A DNA stretch of 64,000 nucleotides from positions 434,001-498,000 of the forward strand of contig CAWFEM010000013.1 in NCBI GenBank assembly GCA_963814905.1, in the 5' to 3' direction. Each line of letters opens with the position of its first letter. The stretch's first letter is position 1. The stretch is from DASWJZ01 sp963814905 (GTDB taxonomy: Bacteria > Pseudomonadota > Alphaproteobacteria > Rhizobiales > Afifellaceae). The position numbers and the translations under genes are program-made. The notes below the pieces were generated by a model. It was not told the DNA's origin. It made no database searches and saw only the letters and a list, made by a program, of their open reading frames with translations. Shown here piece after piece: positions 60,290 through 64,000 of the stretch.

Positions 60290-60347
60290 GTCTTGCCCGC
60301 CCGTCTCGCCCGCGAGTCTGCCCGCCGTCTTGCCCGCCGTCTTGCCC
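60290..60347. repeat. short degenerate tandem repeat upstream of the tRNA
   Basis: Four to five imperfect copies of a 12-13-base unit close to GTCTTGCCCGCC. Not coding. It lies in the 252-bp gap between the SIMPL gene and the tRNA, which otherwise holds nothing I recognise. Confidence 0.5.
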
Positions 60348-60381
60348 CTTGCCGCGGAACAGCGTAACCGGCGTCCCGCGC

Positions 60382-60457
60382 GGGTCCGTAGCTCAATGGT
60401 TAGAGCCGACGGCTCATAACCGTCTGGTTCCAGGTTCGAGTCCTGGCGGACCCACCA
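60382..60457 (+). tRNA. tRNA with CAU anticodon (Met, or Ile2 with lysidine)
   Basis: Cloverleaf is complete: acceptor GGGTCCG/CGGACCC, D arm AGCTCAATGGTTAGAGC, anticodon stem GACGG/CCGTC with loop CTCATAA, T arm CCAGG-TTCGAGT-CCTGG and an encoded CCA end. The first pair is G-C, so it is not initiator tRNA. Elongator tRNA-Met and tRNA-Ile2 (C34 modified to lysidine by TilS) share this anticodon and cannot be told apart with certainty by eye. A mobile island begins right after it. Confidence 0.93.
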
Positions 60458-60670
60458 CAGCAGTCCCACTATTCGTGCACTTTCCGGCGCAGCCTTCGAA
60501 GGCCCGCCGGTTTCCGCGGGTTTCGGGCACCACGTCTGGCGGAGCAAGCGCGTCTCCGCGTGCTGTGGGGCGGGTTTTGGGCATTCGTCTCCACCTGGCC
60601 GATTTCCACAGCGAGACGCGTCGCGATGCGATGCAAGCCAATCCTTGGAATTGGGACTGCGGAGGATCGG

Positions 60671-62399
<1,729 letters not shown>

Positions 62400-62403
<4 letters not shown>

Positions 62404-62849
62404 AGGCCGAAGAAGCGCGGCCCCGACCAGCGGGCGCCGGTGATTTTGCGGGCGATGGCCGACAGCGAGGCGTGTTCCTCACCGTTCCATCGAAAACCGT
62501 CCCGCAACACCTCGACCACATGGGTGCGACCGCGCCACTCGCGCACCAGCCGGGTTCCGGGGGCGATCGGCGAGAAAAGTGCTTCAGGCCCGCGGTCACC
62601 GCCCTTCCCTGACGGGACTCCCTTTTGAGGCCCTCCGCCACCGAGGCTGATCGCCGCAAGCTGGCGCCTCGTCTTCGCTGGCAGGCCGCCATAGCGCTTG
62701 GCCTGCAGGTGCCACGCAACGGCCCGCTCCAGCAGTGGTCGCTTGATGGTGCGCGACGGAGGCGATCCGTAGATCGCCTCCCACCGCTTGGCGAGGTCGG
62801 CGCGGGAGAGTTCTGAGAGGTCCGCTCCCATCCGCCGCCCATCGTCCAT
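62400..62849 (-). CDS. DUF2924 family protein
   Basis: A 149-residue protein: LSRADLAKRWEAIYGSPPSR, then a helical region RRQLAAISLGG, and PGTRLVREWRGRTHVVEVLR with DGFRWNGEEHASLSAIARKI and GARWSGPRFFGL. This is the DUF2924 pattern, seen almost only next to large serine recombinases of this type in alphaproteobacteria. Its stop overlaps the recombinase start as ATGA, so they are co-translated. It may bind DNA or serve as a recombination directionality factor, but this is inference. Confidence 0.9.
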
Positions 62850-62882
62850 TACAGCCGTTCGCCTGGTTATCAGGCTCCAACA

Positions 62883-63308
62883 TCACGCAGCGGTCTTTGC
62901 CGCCGCCCGGTGCCGCTTCTTCTCGGTGGCCGGCAGCGTGGCGCGGTAGATAGTAATGCCCTCCTCGCTCTTCGAGCGGATGACGGCGTAGCCCCGTTGT
63001 CGCAGCCTGGTCAGGGCGGCGCGCACCGTGTGCGGCAGCCAGTTCAGATCCTTCGTCAAGTCGGCGATCTTCGCGCCTGCCGGCTGGCCGAGCCGCGTCA
63101 CCAGCAGCGACTGTTTGGAGCCCAAGTTGCCGGCGGCGCTCGTCTGTGAGCTAGACAATCCGTTGCTGCGACTGCCGCTCTCCTCCGTCCGGTGCTTTGG
63201 CGTCGTGCGCACCCGCGTCGGCGCCTTCCGTCCCGGTGCCTTCGTCTTTGGCGTCGTGCGCACCTGCGTCGGCGTCTTCCGTCCCGGTGCCTTCGTCTTT
63301 GTCGACAT
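62883..63308 (-). CDS. DUF3489 family protein with basic repeat tail
   Basis: A 141-residue protein starting at ATG 63308 with GGAGG upstream. The N-terminus carries two copies of a 17-residue basic unit, TKAPGRK(T/A)PT(Q/R)VRTTPK, an AT-hook-like design. The C-terminal DUF3489 winged-helix-like domain reads KQSLLVTRLGQPAGAKIADL and NWLPHTVRAALTRLRQRGYA. It is 30 bases upstream of the DUF2924 gene and belongs to the same cassette. It probably binds DNA. Confidence 0.88.
   Translation of the reverse strand: MSTKTKAPGRKTPTQVRTTPKTKAPGRKAPTRVRTTPKHRTEESGSRSNGLSSSQTSAAGNLGSKQSLLVTRLGQPAGAKIADLTKDLNWLPHTVRAALTRLRQRGYAVIRSKSEEGITIYRATLPATEKKRHRAAAKTAA
63199..63300. repeat. 51-bp tandem duplication inside the DUF3489 gene
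   Basis: Two adjacent 51-bp units (63199-63249 and 63250-63300) differ at only a few positions and encode two copies of the basic 17-residue unit. The copy number probably varies between strains. Confidence 0.85.
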
Positions 63309-63497
63309 GTCCGATCCTCCAACCTCGCGATACCCGATGCAGCGCTTGCACCGCCGCAAGCCCGGCCAAGGCCGGGCGCAGTCGTCCTGGAGGTTCAACC
63401 AGGCCGCCAACCCCGGGGCGGCCACACGGACAGCAATGCTTCGTTCCGCCGCGAAGTCCAGTCGGTTCTGCCGGGCACTCGTTTGAGCCTGGAGCCA

Positions 63498-63782
63498 GTG
63501 AAGGTTCAAATCAGGGGCACGATCACACCTTTACCGAACAAGACTCTAATCGCGGTTTTGCGTGAGCACGAGGCGGGTGCGAAGACGGCAGATCTGGCAG
63601 GCAAGCACGGGGTTTCGGAGGCCACACTTTACAACTGGAAGGCCAAGTATGGCGGGCTCGACGTGTTGGAGGCTAAGCGGCTGAAGGGTCTCGAGGAGGA
63701 GAACCGGAAGCTGAATAAGCTGCTGGCGGAGTCGATGCTCGACAACGCCGCCTTGAAGGAACTTCTGACAAGAAATGTATGA
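63498..63782 (+). pseudogene. IS3-family transposase OrfA, incomplete
   Basis: The frame encodes LIAVLREHEAGAKTADLAGK, then HGVSEATLYNWKAKYGGLDV and the leucine-zipper-like helix RKLNKLLAESMLDNAALKEL ending LLTRNV and TGA. This is OrfA of the IS407-like group of IS3. The expected start (FTEEQI...) appears only in another frame just before 63543, and no ATG is found, so the 5' end is damaged, possibly by one surplus base. The OrfB transposase that should follow is absent, so the element is dead. Confidence 0.75.
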
Positions 63783-64000
63783 CCTGCCCCGCCCGGGCAA
63801 GGCGTTTTCAAACCCAGGCCAGGGAAGCGGCCTCGTGGCGTCCCGGGGCGCTTCCTCATTGGCGAAGTCATGGCTTATCGGCACGTCTCCGCATAAAAAC
63901 CGTAGCCCTCCACCCTTACTCGTACATACCCAGCGGCACGAGCATCCTGAACACCACGCGCCGTAGTTGTTGTGAAGTTGTCTCCCCTCCCTCGGCCCCA
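63783..64000. other. region after the IS fragment, no gene recognised
   Basis: About 218 bases to the window edge. No OrfB sequence, terminal inverted repeat or other coding frame with recognisable features on either strand. Short open frames exist but lack an RBS. Probably debris from the mobile island. Confidence 0.4.

Noticed and set aside
60290..60347. Short tandem repeat considered as a CRISPR fragment
   Set aside because: The unit is only 12-13 bases with no spacers, and no cas genes are in the window.
60458..60670. Search for a duplicated tRNA 3' end as attachment site
   Set aside because: No second copy of the tRNA 3' sequence was found within the window, and large serine recombinases often use other sites.

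Overview
The window is a GC-rich (roughly 63-65%) chromosomal segment of an alphaproteobacterium, most likely a Hyphomicrobiales (Rhizobiales) member. The evidence is the order of the division and cell-wall (dcw) cluster, the ftsZ-lpxC-bamD-recN-ligA downstream order, an Omp10-type lipoprotein, a SahR-type ArsR-methyltransferase regulator next to metF, and intergenic palindromes typical of that order. I cannot name the genus.

Layout. Positions 30-26536 are read leftward. The block runs mraZ, rsmH, ftsL, ftsI, murE, murF, mraY, murD, ftsW, murG, murC, murB, ddl, ftsQ, ftsA, ftsZ, then a terminator, then lpxC, bamD, recN, a 25-residue membrane peptide, an unknown membrane protein and ligA. Many junctions are 4-bp ATGA/GTGA overlaps, which suggests tight co-translation of the peptidoglycan precursor and divisome genes. 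Upstream of mraZ, repeated ATGG boxes at about 10-bp spacing sit inside a predicted promoter, the arrangement expected for MraZ autoregulation. A 3' remnant of a VapC toxin follows murB.

Positions 26900-44534 are mixed housekeeping and accessory genes: a DjlA-like co-chaperone, an AmpD-like amidase, RNase P RNA, a sulfite-oxidase-like molybdoenzyme with its FAD reductase, two transglutaminase-like proteins, MsrB, two DMT exporters, a GST, a broken 5-oxoprolinase/hydantoinase gene, a GreA-type factor, DoxX, an Omp10-like lipoprotein and a beta-hydroxyacid dehydrogenase. Positions 44535-49701 hold a long structured leader, an ornithine/lysine decarboxylase, a LysE-type exporter, a cupin and a second decarboxylase paralogue. 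Positions 49900-51560 hold a PQQ-type sugar dehydrogenase with its cytochrome c. Positions 51850-60130 carry metF-sahR with a clear palindromic operator, TrmO, a HisE-like pyrophosphohydrolase, RidA, a second cytochrome c and several exported proteins. A CAU tRNA at 60382-60457 is followed by a mobile island: a damaged large serine recombinase, DUF2924, DUF3489 and an IS3 orfA fragment.

Two features stand out. First, a roughly 200-bp palindromic element lies in frame inside the 5-oxoprolinase gene, like the protein-coding palindromic elements known from Rickettsia. Second, recN, a TPR protein, the oxoprolinase (three times) and the recombinase (twice) are all frameshifted in a way that removing one surplus base repairs. 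This points to assembly error or recent decay and should be settled before these genes are called dead. I found no CRISPR array or complete prophage, and no wholly new multi-gene system that I can defend.
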